Below are positions 1 to 5,475 of a stretch of DNA of 6,304 nucleotides, piece by piece. Position 1 is the stretch's first letter; each line of letters starts with the position of its first letter. The notes under the pieces were generated by a model. The model worked only from the letters and a program-made list of their open reading frames with translations, was not told the origin of the DNA and did no database searches. The stretch comes from an uncultured Collinsella sp. GTDB lineage: Bacteria > Actinomycetota > Coriobacteriia > Coriobacteriales > Coriobacteriaceae. The stretch spans positions 1-6,304 of the forward strand of contig CAJLLB010000110.1 in NCBI GenBank assembly GCA_905207425.1, read 5' to 3'. Both the position numbers and the translations under genes were made by a program.

Positions 1-851
1 GGGTCGGTGGCCGAGGAGGACAGGACGCGGCAGGCAAACGTGGAGTTGTTGCCGCCGCCGTGCTCGGCATGCAACATGAGCATCACGTCGAGCAGCATCG
101 CCTCATCGTGAGTGAACGCCATGCCGCCGCGTAGGACCTGCAGAATGGTCTCGGCGGTGGAGAGGCCGGGCGTGGGGTGCGGCACGTGCATCTCCGAGCC
201 GTGGCGCTTGGCGACCGATGCCATGTGCGCAAAGGCGGCGATACGGGGGAGACGGGCGAGCATGGAGATGGCGACGTCGATTTCGTGCTCGGGTGTAATG
301 GCGTCGGGCTCGGCATCGAAGGCGTAGAGCAGCAGCACGGCGCGCTGAAGCACATTCATGATGCTCGACGACACCGTGGTCATGGGGAACTCACGGACGT
401 ATTCGTCGCTCAGGTGCCTAAAAGCACCCAGGCGTCCGCAAAAACCGTCAAGCTCTTCCTTGGTGGGTAGAGAGCCCGTGATGAGCAGGTAGGCGACCTC
501 TTCGTAGCCGTAGCGGTTCTCGGCCTGGGCGTTGTTGACCAGATCCTCGATGCTGTAGCCACGAAGCGTGAGTTTGCCCTGATCGGGCACGACCTTACCG
601 TCGACCTTGTTGTAGCCGTGCACGTCCGAGATGCGGGTAAGACCCGCGACCACGCCCGAGCCGTCGGCATTGCGCAGGCCGCGCTTGACGTTGTGCTCTA
701 CGAACAAGCCCTCGTCGTACGGGGCGGTCGGCAGGCCGTGGTAGAGGTTTTCGCTTTCGGGCGAAATCTGACGGCTCGCCTCGTAATCCAGAACCAGGCG
801 GCTCAGGTGATCGTCGAAGCGGTAGTAGATTTTCTTGGCGTCGTAGGCCAT
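1..851 (-). CDS. gltA: Citrate synthase, N-terminal 283 codons (3' end outside window)
   Basis: Condenses acetyl-CoA and oxaloacetate to citrate in the cytoplasm, the entry step of the TCA route; in anaerobes it usually feeds 2-oxoglutarate and glutamate synthesis. Translated leftward from the ATG at 849-851, the frame stays open to base 1 and starts MAYDAKKIYYRFDDHLSRLV. Family motifs are visible: LTLRGYSIEDLV near residue 95 and YEEVAYLLITGSLP after it. Near the window edge comes LMLHAEHGGGNNSTF, whose second His matches the first catalytic His of the family (SDHEGGN in animal enzymes, ADHEQN in E. coli). The later catalytic His and Asp lie outside the window. The start is supported by a GGAGAGGAG Shine-Dalgarno about 6 bases upstream. 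It lies 77 bases downstream of the ACT-domain gene on the same strand and may be cotranscribed with it. A 2-methylcitrate synthase role cannot be excluded from this part. Confidence 0.93.
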   Translation of the reverse strand, partial: MAYDAKKIYYRFDDHLSRLVLDYEASRQISPESENLYHGLPTAPYDEGLFVEHNVKRGLRNADGSGVVAGLTRISDVHGYNKVDGKVVPDQGKLTLRGYSIEDLVNNAQAENRYGYEEVAYLLITGSLPTKEELDGFCGRLGAFRHLSDEYVREFPMTTVSSSIMNVLQRAVLLLYAFDAEPDAITPEHEIDVAISMLARLPRIAAFAHMASVAKRHGSEMHVPHPTPGLSTAETILQVLRGGMAFTHDEAMLLDVMLMLHAEHGGGNNSTFACRVLSSSATD

Positions 852-928
852 GCGCGCTCCTCTCCGGTCCGCTTTGGGGCGGCGCGCTTGGACGATATGA
901 CGTCAAGCTGCCCCGAGCGGCTTGTTCG

Positions 929-1216
929 CTACAGGCGGTACATAAAGTTAAAGACGTCCTCGCGCTGAATGAACACGTTGACGCCCGAAAGCTCGCCTGC
1001 CTCGGCCAGGGCCTTCTGCAGCTCGGCGAAGTCGAGCTTGGACTCGGCGGTGTCGGCCAGCATGGTCATGGTGAAGATGTCCTCGATAATGGACTGCGTG
1101 ATGTCGCGGATGTCGACGTTGGCTTCGCCCAGAACACGGGTGACGCCGGCGACGATGCCGGGGCGGTTCTTGCCAAGGACGGTGATGACGATGCGGGAGG
1201 ACGAGATCTCGGCCAT
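929..1216 (-). CDS. ACT domain-containing protein, UPF0237 family
   Basis: A 95-residue protein that is essentially one ACT domain, a fold that binds amino acids or other small ligands and usually acts as a regulatory dimer. The N-terminal strand RIVITVLGKNRPGIVAGVT (about residues 8-26) has the typical G-K-x-x-x-G-I-V-A turn. NVDIRDITQSI (33-43) and FTMTMLAD (48-55) follow, and the end, QREDVFNFMYRL (84-95), matches the conserved UPF0237 tail (Q-x-E-D-I-F-x-x-M-H-R-I in relatives). Length is normal for the family. The ATG at 1214-1216 is preceded by a GAAAGGG Shine-Dalgarno. In many genomes this gene sits beside a UPF0210/PFL gene; here the next gene downstream is citrate synthase. A TACAAT -10 box lies upstream. 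Ligand and target are unknown; assignment to the family is firm, function is not. Confidence 0.9.
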   Translation of the reverse strand: MAEISSSRIVITVLGKNRPGIVAGVTRVLGEANVDIRDITQSIIEDIFTMTMLADTAESKLDFAELQKALAEAGELSGVNVFIQREDVFNFMYRL

Positions 1217-1278
1217 GGGAAACCCTTTCGCGTGGTTGCGGCGCGCGCGGGGCGCTCCGCTACGGTACAGTGTTCATC

Positions 1279-1284
1279 ATTGTA
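1279..1284 (-). promoter_or_regulatory. Candidate -10 box (TACAAT) for the ACT-gltA unit
   Basis: On the minus strand TACAAT differs from the sigma-70 consensus TATAAT at one base and lies about 60 bases upstream of the ACT gene start. No good -35 hexamer is found at 16-18 bases. The box lies in one arm of a 6-bp inverted repeat, GGTACA (1264-1269) and TGTACC (1281-1286), which could be a regulator site. Promoter position is inferred from sequence only. Confidence 0.4.
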
Positions 1285-1412
1285 CCTGTCTGGCGCAAAA
1301 AAGGCGCGCTCGCTGCGGCGTTACATGCCTGCAACATGAGCGTAAGGGGGAAGGCCGTACGGGGAAGAGCCGTCTGGCGCGTGTCCGGCTCGTGTTGGGT
1401 TGATTTCCGATC

Positions 1413-1460
1413 TCAGCCGAACACATTGAGCGGACAGGCCGTTCCCGCAGTCAGCCGAAC
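1413..1460. repeat. Direct repeat TCAGCCGAAC, two copies
   Basis: The 10-mer TCAGCCGAAC is at 1413-1422 and again at 1451-1460, 38 bases apart. The second copy also forms the left arm of an inverted repeat, TCAGCCG (1451-1457) against CGGCTGA (1469-1475) with an 11-base loop. Function unknown; chance is possible in GC-rich DNA. Confidence 0.5.
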
Positions 1461-1497
1461 GCCTCCGACGGCTGATTCCGAACTGGAAGCGGAGGGC

Positions 1498-1544
1498 ATC
1501 CCCGCCCTTCGGTAGGGGATACCGCTCCGCGGCGCATGCCGCGG
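1498..1544. repeat. Pair of hairpins downstream of the integrase remnant
   Basis: Two adjacent inverted repeats: ATCCCC (1498-1503) with GGGGAT (1515-1520), loop of 11 bases, and CCGCGGC (1527-1533) with GCCGCGG (1538-1544), loop GCAT. The second is a very stable 7-bp all-GC stem. They lie past the stop of the leftward integrase remnant and could slow or end transcription, but neither strand shows a U-tract, so a terminator role is only a guess. Confidence 0.45.
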
Positions 1545-1612
1545 GCGGCGCCCCTATCGGACCACCGTGACCTCAGTTGGGATGGGCCCAGCACTGCCGC
1601 GTACTCGGTGAG

Positions 1613-2338
1613 CTAGAGCCAACTGTTCGTCTTCACGTCGCGTATGGCGATATTTCGGTCGTCCGGCTCGGTGATGCCGTAGCCGAACGCCTGGAGCGTC
1701 TCGATGGACTCCTGGATCCTCTGTTGGAACATGGGACCCGGATCGACCCTCGGCCCGAGGTGCCCGCGCCAAAGGCACGGCGTGGCGCGCAGCATGTTAT
1801 GGATTTTGGAGATGGGCTCGATGTCGGCGTAGACGCTGAGCGTCGCCATGGCGTCCTTGTGGCCGGGGATCGATTGGAGCGCCTTGATATCGCCGCCTTG
1901 GCGGATCCACTGCGTTGCGAACGTGTGGCGAAGGCCGTGGAACGTGATCAGCTCGTCGTTGGTGCCCATGAGGCCGTTGGTCTCCGAGAACGTCTTGAAC
2001 GCCCTGCGGATATAGCTTGTCGTCGCGAAGGTCGCGCCCGGCTCCGACAGGATGTAGCAGTCCCCGATCTCGACCGCCCCGGTAAGGCCGCGCAAGCGCA
2101 GCTTTCCGCAGTCGATCTCGTGGGTCTCCTTCAGGAAGGGGAGTAGGCCGACCGGGTCGATGGGGATACCCCTGGCGTCATGGGTCTTGGTGTCCTTGAT
2201 GAACGAACCCATTCCCTTCGCGTACGCCACCGAGTGTCTGATCGAGATCAGGCCCGTCTCGAAATCCACATCGCACCACCGAAGGCCGCAGACCTCGCCG
2301 ATTCGCATCCCCGTGTGCAGGGCGAGTACGACCGCCCT
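1613..2338 (-). pseudogene. Tyrosine recombinase (phage-type integrase), 5'-truncated, catalytic domain only
   Basis: Leftward frame encoding the catalytic domain of a tyrosine site-specific recombinase. Integrase-like sequence starts right after the TAG at 2339-2341 (AVVLALHTG, then MRIGEVCGLRW). Numbered from the first in-frame ATG (2306-2308; 231 residues), the catalytic set appears complete: Arg2, probable Lys41 in DTKTHDARGIPI, His124 and Arg127 in HGLRHTFA, His150 in GHKDAM, and nucleophile Tyr160 in LSVYADI. The core-binding and arm-binding domains (normally about 150 or more N-terminal residues) are absent. No other frame upstream encodes them, because that DNA is the XRE gene. No Shine-Dalgarno is obvious before the ATG. 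After Tyr160 there is an unusually long tail of about 70 residues, mostly unlike known integrase ends. Probably an inactive relic of an integrated element; a short expressed protein cannot be ruled out. Confidence 0.85.
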
Positions 2339-2590
2339 CTAATCCTCGGCGGACCAATCGAGTCCGAACTCCTTTCGGGCATCCTCTTCGCTCATGACTT
2401 CGAGAAGGTCTCCGGGTTGGCAACGAAGGGCGAGGCATAGCTGCTCGAGTGTGTTGAAGCGAATGCCGCGAATATGCCCTTTTTTAATACGGGACAGGTT
2501 CACGGGCGTGGTTCCAATCCTTTCGGCAAGTTCGTTCGAGGAAATCTTTCGCTCGGCCATGATCTTGTCGAGGCGAACAATTACGGGCAT
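2339..2590 (-). CDS. XRE-family helix-turn-helix regulator, YozG-like
   Basis: An 83-residue protein that is almost entirely one Cro/C1-type helix-turn-helix DNA-binding domain. It opens VIVRLDKIMAERKIS; the scanning helix is SSNELAERIG (about 17-26) and the recognition helix TTPVNLSRIKKG (27-38). RFNTLEQLCLALRCQPGDLLE (44-64) is the hallmark end of the small YozG-type subgroup. Length is normal for that group, so the gene itself looks whole. It starts 9 bases after the stop of the DUF2975-like gene, with an AAGGAAA Shine-Dalgarno overlapping that stop, so the two are translationally close and surely cotranscribed. Such pairs are common in Firmicutes and Actinobacteria (YoaS/YozG). By family it is probably a repressor; a dyad upstream of the pair is a candidate site. 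Its TAG is in frame with, and one codon from, the integrase remnant. Confidence 0.88.
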   Translation of the reverse strand: MPVIVRLDKIMAERKISSNELAERIGTTPVNLSRIKKGHIRGIRFNTLEQLCLALRCQPGDLLEVMSEEDARKEFGLDWSAED

Positions 2591-2599
2591 GGCGTTTCC

Positions 2600-3112
2600 T
2601 TACGCAATCTCGTCGGAGTCGAGGTACAGCTCTCGGGCGTACAAGAAGAGCTGGGAAAGCATGAACAGGACGATGCCGAGAACCAGAGAGGTCCAATCGA
2701 ATGATGAAGCGATCTCTTGGGCGCCGACGGCCCCCTCGCCGCCAAACATCGAAACGGAGGTTTTGAGTGAGCCGGCGTAGAGGCTGGTGGCAGCTTGAAC
2801 AACGAAGAGAATGCCGAGCACCTTCAAGCATGTCGCAGACCCTTTCTTGAAGGGGTCTCCGCTCTTGATCGTCCACACGAGAACGGCGCTGAGGATGGTC
2901 GTAGCGATACCGATGACGGCAGGGACCAATGTCGAGATCGCAAGGGCTGGATACGCGGGGGAGTCTGCAATTACAGGGTTGTCGAGCACTTCGATTGCTG
3001 GCTTTAAGGAGAACGCCACTTGTGCGATGGCGGTGGCGCAAAGGGTCGCAGAGGCTATCGCACATGCGATGCGGAAGGAATGAAGCCGGGGAGTGCGATT
3101 GTCGGAACTCAT
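2600..3112 (-). CDS. DUF2975-like four-helix membrane protein (YoaS-like)
   Basis: A 170-residue integral membrane protein with four predicted transmembrane segments at about residues 14-36, 56-80, 93-115 and 138-160. The loop after helix 2 carries GDPFKKGSATCLKVLG (85-100), which matches the G-x-P-F-x(n)-L-R-x-x-G signature of DUF2975, and the C-terminal end (ARELYLDSDEIA) has the acidic tail usual in that family. The role of DUF2975 proteins is not established; they are typically encoded just upstream of a small YozG-like XRE gene, as here, which suggests a membrane-linked signal or partner for the regulator. The ATG (3110-3112) has a strong GGAGG Shine-Dalgarno 6-7 bases upstream. A candidate promoter with an overlapping dyad lies in the divergent region before it. 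Confidence 0.82.
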   Translation of the reverse strand: MSSDNRTPRLHSFRIACAIASATLCATAIAQVAFSLKPAIEVLDNPVIADSPAYPALAISTLVPAVIGIATTILSAVLVWTIKSGDPFKKGSATCLKVLGILFVVQAATSLYAGSLKTSVSMFGGEGAVGAQEIASSFDWTSLVLGIVLFMLSQLFLYARELYLDSDEIA

Positions 3113-3149
3113 AATAACCTCCGAAGAATTTAAAAAACTCAGGTTACTT

Positions 3150-3168
3150 TTTAACAGTTTATGTTAAA
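3150..3168. promoter_or_regulatory. 19-base dyad, candidate operator in the divergent region
   Basis: TTTAACA (3150-3156) and TGTTAAA (3162-3168) form a perfect 7-bp inverted repeat with a 5-base spacer, GTTTA. A third related half-site, GTTAC (3143-3147), precedes it. The dyad covers the candidate -10 box of the leftward DUF2975-XRE unit and lies 80 bases before the start of the ABC operon. Size and symmetry fit an XRE-type dimer site; binding by the XRE protein encoded here is inference. Confidence 0.5.
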
Positions 3169-3184
3169 TTGACTTTGCCGACAA
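3156..3184 (-). promoter_or_regulatory. Candidate promoter of the DUF2975-XRE unit
   Basis: On the minus strand TTGTCG (3179-3184) and TAAACT (3156-3161) are separated by exactly 17 bases. Each matches its sigma-70 hexamer (TTGACA, TATAAT) at four of six positions. Transcription would start near 3149, giving a leader of about 37 bases. The candidate operator dyad lies across the -10 box. I could not assign an equally good promoter to the rightward ABC operon. Confidence 0.4.
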
Positions 3185-3191
3185 GTAATAA

Positions 3192-3214
3192 GGGCCGAGC
3201 ATTTTGTTCGGCCC
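3192..3214 (+). promoter_or_regulatory. Hairpin ahead of the ABC operon (attenuator-like or terminator-like)
   Basis: GGGCCGAGC (3192-3200) pairs with GTTCGGCCC (3206-3214), a 9-bp stem with one G-U pair and loop ATTTT. It ends 33 bases before the preferred permease start. On the plus strand it is followed by CTCTGTT, too few T residues for a strong terminator; on the minus strand it is followed by the T-richer TTATTACTTGT. There is no rightward gene before it to terminate, so a leader element or a leftover terminator from an earlier arrangement are the options. Confidence 0.5.
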
Positions 3215-3237
3215 CTCTGTTCCGACTGGATGAGGTT

Positions 3238-3241
3238 AAGG
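3238..3241 (+). promoter_or_regulatory. Shine-Dalgarno AAGG that favours the permease start at 3248
   Basis: AAGG lies 6 bases before the ATG at 3248. The more upstream ATG at 3230 has no purine-rich element before it (CTGTTCCGACTGG), and the ATG at 3254 would be 12 bases away. The site is weak, so the start call is moderate. Confidence 0.5.
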
Positions 3242-3247
3242 TTGGCG

Positions 3248-5470
3248 ATGAATATGCTCAAAATCTCGAAGGCGATCTTTAGGTCGCTTCTCTCCTCCAG
3301 GTCGCTCTGTGTTGTCGTTGTTGCGTTGATGGTTCTTTGTGCTCTGCCCGTCTTCAGGAGCGCGGCTGGCATCGACGGACGGGTCGAATACCTCGAGTCG
3401 GGAATAACCCGTGTTGAGCAGGAATTGTCAGCATCCTATGCGGATGCGCTTGTGAATGCGGGGGAGGACGGTGTCTATACCTCTTCATCAAGCATGCCCG
3501 CGCTTCTGTACCCTCTTGCCGCGGGACGTCTTATCTTGGCACCGCTCTCTCCCCTACTTCCGTTTCTGCAGATATCGGATGGAGAGTACACCTATTATGA
3601 CGGATCGAAGGAGTACTTGCTATGGGTCGCAACGGCCGTTGCCGTCTCGTTCCTTGCCGCGCGTCTTAACAAACGTGAAAAGCTCATCATCCAGGCACCG
3701 ATGGGCGAGCTGGGTAGACTTGTTGCATCGAGCGTATGGGCGAGTGTTTTTGCAATGCTTGCCGTCCTCGCCATCAATCTTCCAGGGATAATCGCCGCGC
3801 TTGTGAAGAATGGCCCGGGCTCGCCGTTCTATCCGATAGGCTACATTCAATATGCGACTCCGGTTATCAAACCGGCTTGGCTGGTGTTCGCGAAGACGGC
3901 CATCTTGCAATTCTTGGTGGCAGCGTTCATCTCGCTTGTCGTTCACCTTGCCGTGAAGATTGCCAATAACCCTACGCTTGGAATCGTGTTCGTATGTGCC
4001 CTGATGGGGGTGACGATGGTTCCCGGGTATTACGGAAGATCCATCGCTTTACGTGAGTTCGCCCTGTTGAATCCCCTTACGTATGCGAACACTGAGTTGA
4101 CCGTCGGCGCCTATAGCCCGTACCCGACAACGCAGATAGTGAATCTGCCTGGACTTTGCTTCGAGCGTGGCGCGATTGCCCTCGTATGCGCAATCGGGAT
4201 CGAGGTGCTGGCAATTAGCCTGCTTTGCGTTGCTGGAAAGAGCGGCTGCGCGTGCCCGATATCCCCGATTTGTCTTGAGAGAGGTTCCTTCACTGCATCG
4301 AGAACGGCAACTCGTTCGAGCGCTTGTGCCTCCGCCGTTGCATACGTAAGAACGATGGGGAAACTGCTCCTGCGTTCTCCTACCCTCGCCGTATGCGCGA
4401 TTGCAATGTCGACGACGATGCTGGCCCCGGCTCTGGTCGAGATGTTTCCTGACGCTGATAACGTTTCCGCTGTTCGGTATAGGGATGGGGAGCTCCGTTC
4501 AATAGATCGGTATCTAGAGCAGAACGCTGCGAATATGGACGTCGAGGGCAAAGCGGCCCTGGAAGACATGCGGGATGCTCTTTCGGGTTTCGTGTACGCG
4601 CCTATGCCTGCGGAGGGGTTTCGAAGCCTTGCGACGTACGAGCGCGCTCGAGGTGAGCTGGGCGCGGCAGATGCGACTCTCCTGCAATCGATCGGAATCG
4701 AGCCGGAGACTCCTTCTCGTGCGGAGGCGCGCGCCCTTCTGCTTGAGTCGATCGCGAGCTTGCCGGACCCCAAGGTTTACGAGTTAAGTACGAAGATGCC
4801 CCCATTAATCCTCCTTTCGTATCTCCAGGCAGCGCTTCCCTCCTTATTTTTGCTGTTGCCCGTGGTTGTCGCATCGCTCGCGTGCACCCACCTGCAGTGT
4901 CGTTCCCTTCTGGTTCTCCAGATCCCCGCAACAGCGCATGTGCGTTTTCTGACGGCTGTTGCGCTGGCTCTCCTGCTTGGCTTGGTGCTGCTTTTGGTGT
5001 CGATGGTTCCCGCTGTCGTTGTGTCCGTGATTAAGAACGGTGCGGGTGGATCGGAGTATCCCGTCGCTCTCATTCGGGCGGGAGCTTCGACAACGTCCAC
5101 GGTGGGGGAGGCGGTGTTGTGCAGTATTCCGTTGCTGGTCATGGCATACGGCGTGATTTCCGTCGTCGCTGCGTTGACAGCAGCGATTAGCCGCAACCCC
5201 GTTGTCACCGGAATGGTTTGCGCGGTTCTCTTGGTGTTGGGTTCGTTGAGCGCTCATGTTGAAAGCGTGGGCATGGGCGTCGCGCTGCTGGCTCCATTCG
5301 CCTCGTTTGATTCCGCTTCCCAGGTGGGGACGATTGGGTTCCTTGGGCGAGGGACGAACGCGATGCCTTTTGGAGAGGTCGTCGGCGCATCGGGCGCTCT
5401 GCTGGTGGTCTTGGGCGCCGTATCTCCGTTGATGGTGCGCCTGAGTGTTCCAAAGATCGAAAGGGGATGA
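3248..5470 (+). CDS. ABC-2-like transporter permease, two fused duplicated halves
   Basis: A 740-residue membrane protein (746 if the ATG at 3230 is used; numbers below follow that longer form). Twelve likely transmembrane segments fall in two sets of six: about 26-43, 130-145, 168-188, 222-242, 248-266, 313-335 and 380-402, 533-552, 572-597, 628-652, 655-672, 717-735. Each set has a large loop between its first two helices, 44-128 and 403-530, expected outside. The halves are related: LVKNGPGSPFYPI (191-203) matches VIKNGAGGSEYPV (600-612), NNPTLGIVFVCAL matches RNPVVTGMVCAVL, and LLNPLTY matches LLAPFAS, at an almost constant 407-409 residue offset. The second outer loop is longer and charged. 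A linker with Cys340, Cys342 and Cys348 joins the halves. It overlaps or nearly abuts the ATPase gene, so it is the membrane part of that ABC transporter, probably an exporter. Substrate unknown. Confidence 0.8.
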   Translation: MNMLKISKAIFRSLLSSRSLCVVVVALMVLCALPVFRSAAGIDGRVEYLESGITRVEQELSASYADALVNAGEDGVYTSSSSMPALLYPLAAGRLILAPLSPLLPFLQISDGEYTYYDGSKEYLLWVATAVAVSFLAARLNKREKLIIQAPMGELGRLVASSVWASVFAMLAVLAINLPGIIAALVKNGPGSPFYPIGYIQYATPVIKPAWLVFAKTAILQFLVAAFISLVVHLAVKIANNPTLGIVFVCALMGVTMVPGYYGRSIALREFALLNPLTYANTELTVGAYSPYPTTQIVNLPGLCFERGAIALVCAIGIEVLAISLLCVAGKSGCACPISPICLERGSFTASRTATRSSACASAVAYVRTMGKLLLRSPTLAVCAIAMSTTMLAPALVEMFPDADNVSAVRYRDGELRSIDRYLEQNAANMDVEGKAALEDMRDALSGFVYAPMPAEGFRSLATYERARGELGAADATLLQSIGIEPETPSRAEARALLLESIASLPDPKVYELSTKMPPLILLSYLQAALPSLFLLLPVVVASLACTHLQCRSLLVLQIPATAHVRFLTAVALALLLGLVLLLVSMVPAVVVSVIKNGAGGSEYPVALIRAGASTTSTVGEAVLCSIPLLVMAYGVISVVAALTAAISRNPVVTGMVCAVLLVLGSLSAHVESVGMGVALLAPFASFDSASQVGTIGFLGRGTNAMPFGEVVGASGALLVVLGAVSPLMVRLSVPKIERG
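5461..5466 (+). promoter_or_regulatory. Shine-Dalgarno AAGGGG that favours the ATPase start at 5476
   Basis: AAGGGG lies inside the last permease codons and ends directly before the ATG at 5467, too close to serve it, but 9 bases before the ATG at 5476. The 5467 ATG overlaps the permease TGA (ATGA), so coupling could allow either. Confidence 0.5.
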
Positions 5471-5475
5471 TCTCG

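Larger units (their letters stand above)
1217..1612. other. Gene-free stretch between housekeeping genes and the integrase remnant
   Basis: I see no credible gene in these 396 bases. Open frames here have no Shine-Dalgarno, no recognisable motif and overlap repeats. The right half (about 1413-1544) is dense in short repeats: the 10-mer TCAGCCGAAC occurs at 1413-1422 and 1451-1460, and three hairpins lie between 1451 and 1544. None is followed by a T-run, so no intrinsic terminator can be called. I found no tRNA or T-loop that would mark an integration site. The stretch separates conserved genes from accessory DNA and could contain an old attachment site, which is inference. Confidence 0.5.

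Noticed and set aside
1290..1305. GGCGCAAAAAAGGCGC read as a terminator hairpin
   Set aside because: The two GGCGC blocks are direct, not inverted, repeats and cannot form the stem.
1270..1515. 81-codon plus-strand frame in the gene-free stretch
   Set aside because: No Shine-Dalgarno, no recognisable motif, and it crosses the promoter region of the ACT gene and the repeat cluster.
1498..1544. Intrinsic terminator for the leftward integrase or XRE transcript
   Set aside because: The stems are strong but neither side carries a T-run, so only hairpins are reported.
1390..1560. Possible tRNA as integration target near the integrase remnant
   Set aside because: No TTCGA-type T-loop or acceptor pairing was found on either strand.
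1577..2146. 189-codon open frame on the plus strand opposite the integrase remnant
   Set aside because: It is the antisense shadow of the integrase; its translation is rich in Arg, Leu and Asp with no motif, while the minus-strand frame has the full catalytic set.
2484..3065. 193-codon minus-strand frame overlapping the DUF2975-like and XRE genes
   Set aside because: Arg/Cys-rich out-of-frame product with no family resemblance; both overlapping genes are recognised in another frame.
3161..3172. ATG-TTA-AAT-TGA as a leader peptide before the ABC operon
   Set aside because: Three codons without a ribosome site, lying inside the dyad; too short to support.
4111..4773. 220-codon minus-strand frame inside the permease gene
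   Set aside because: Ser/Arg/Ala-rich translation with no motif; the plus-strand permease fits membrane topology and internal homology across the same bases.
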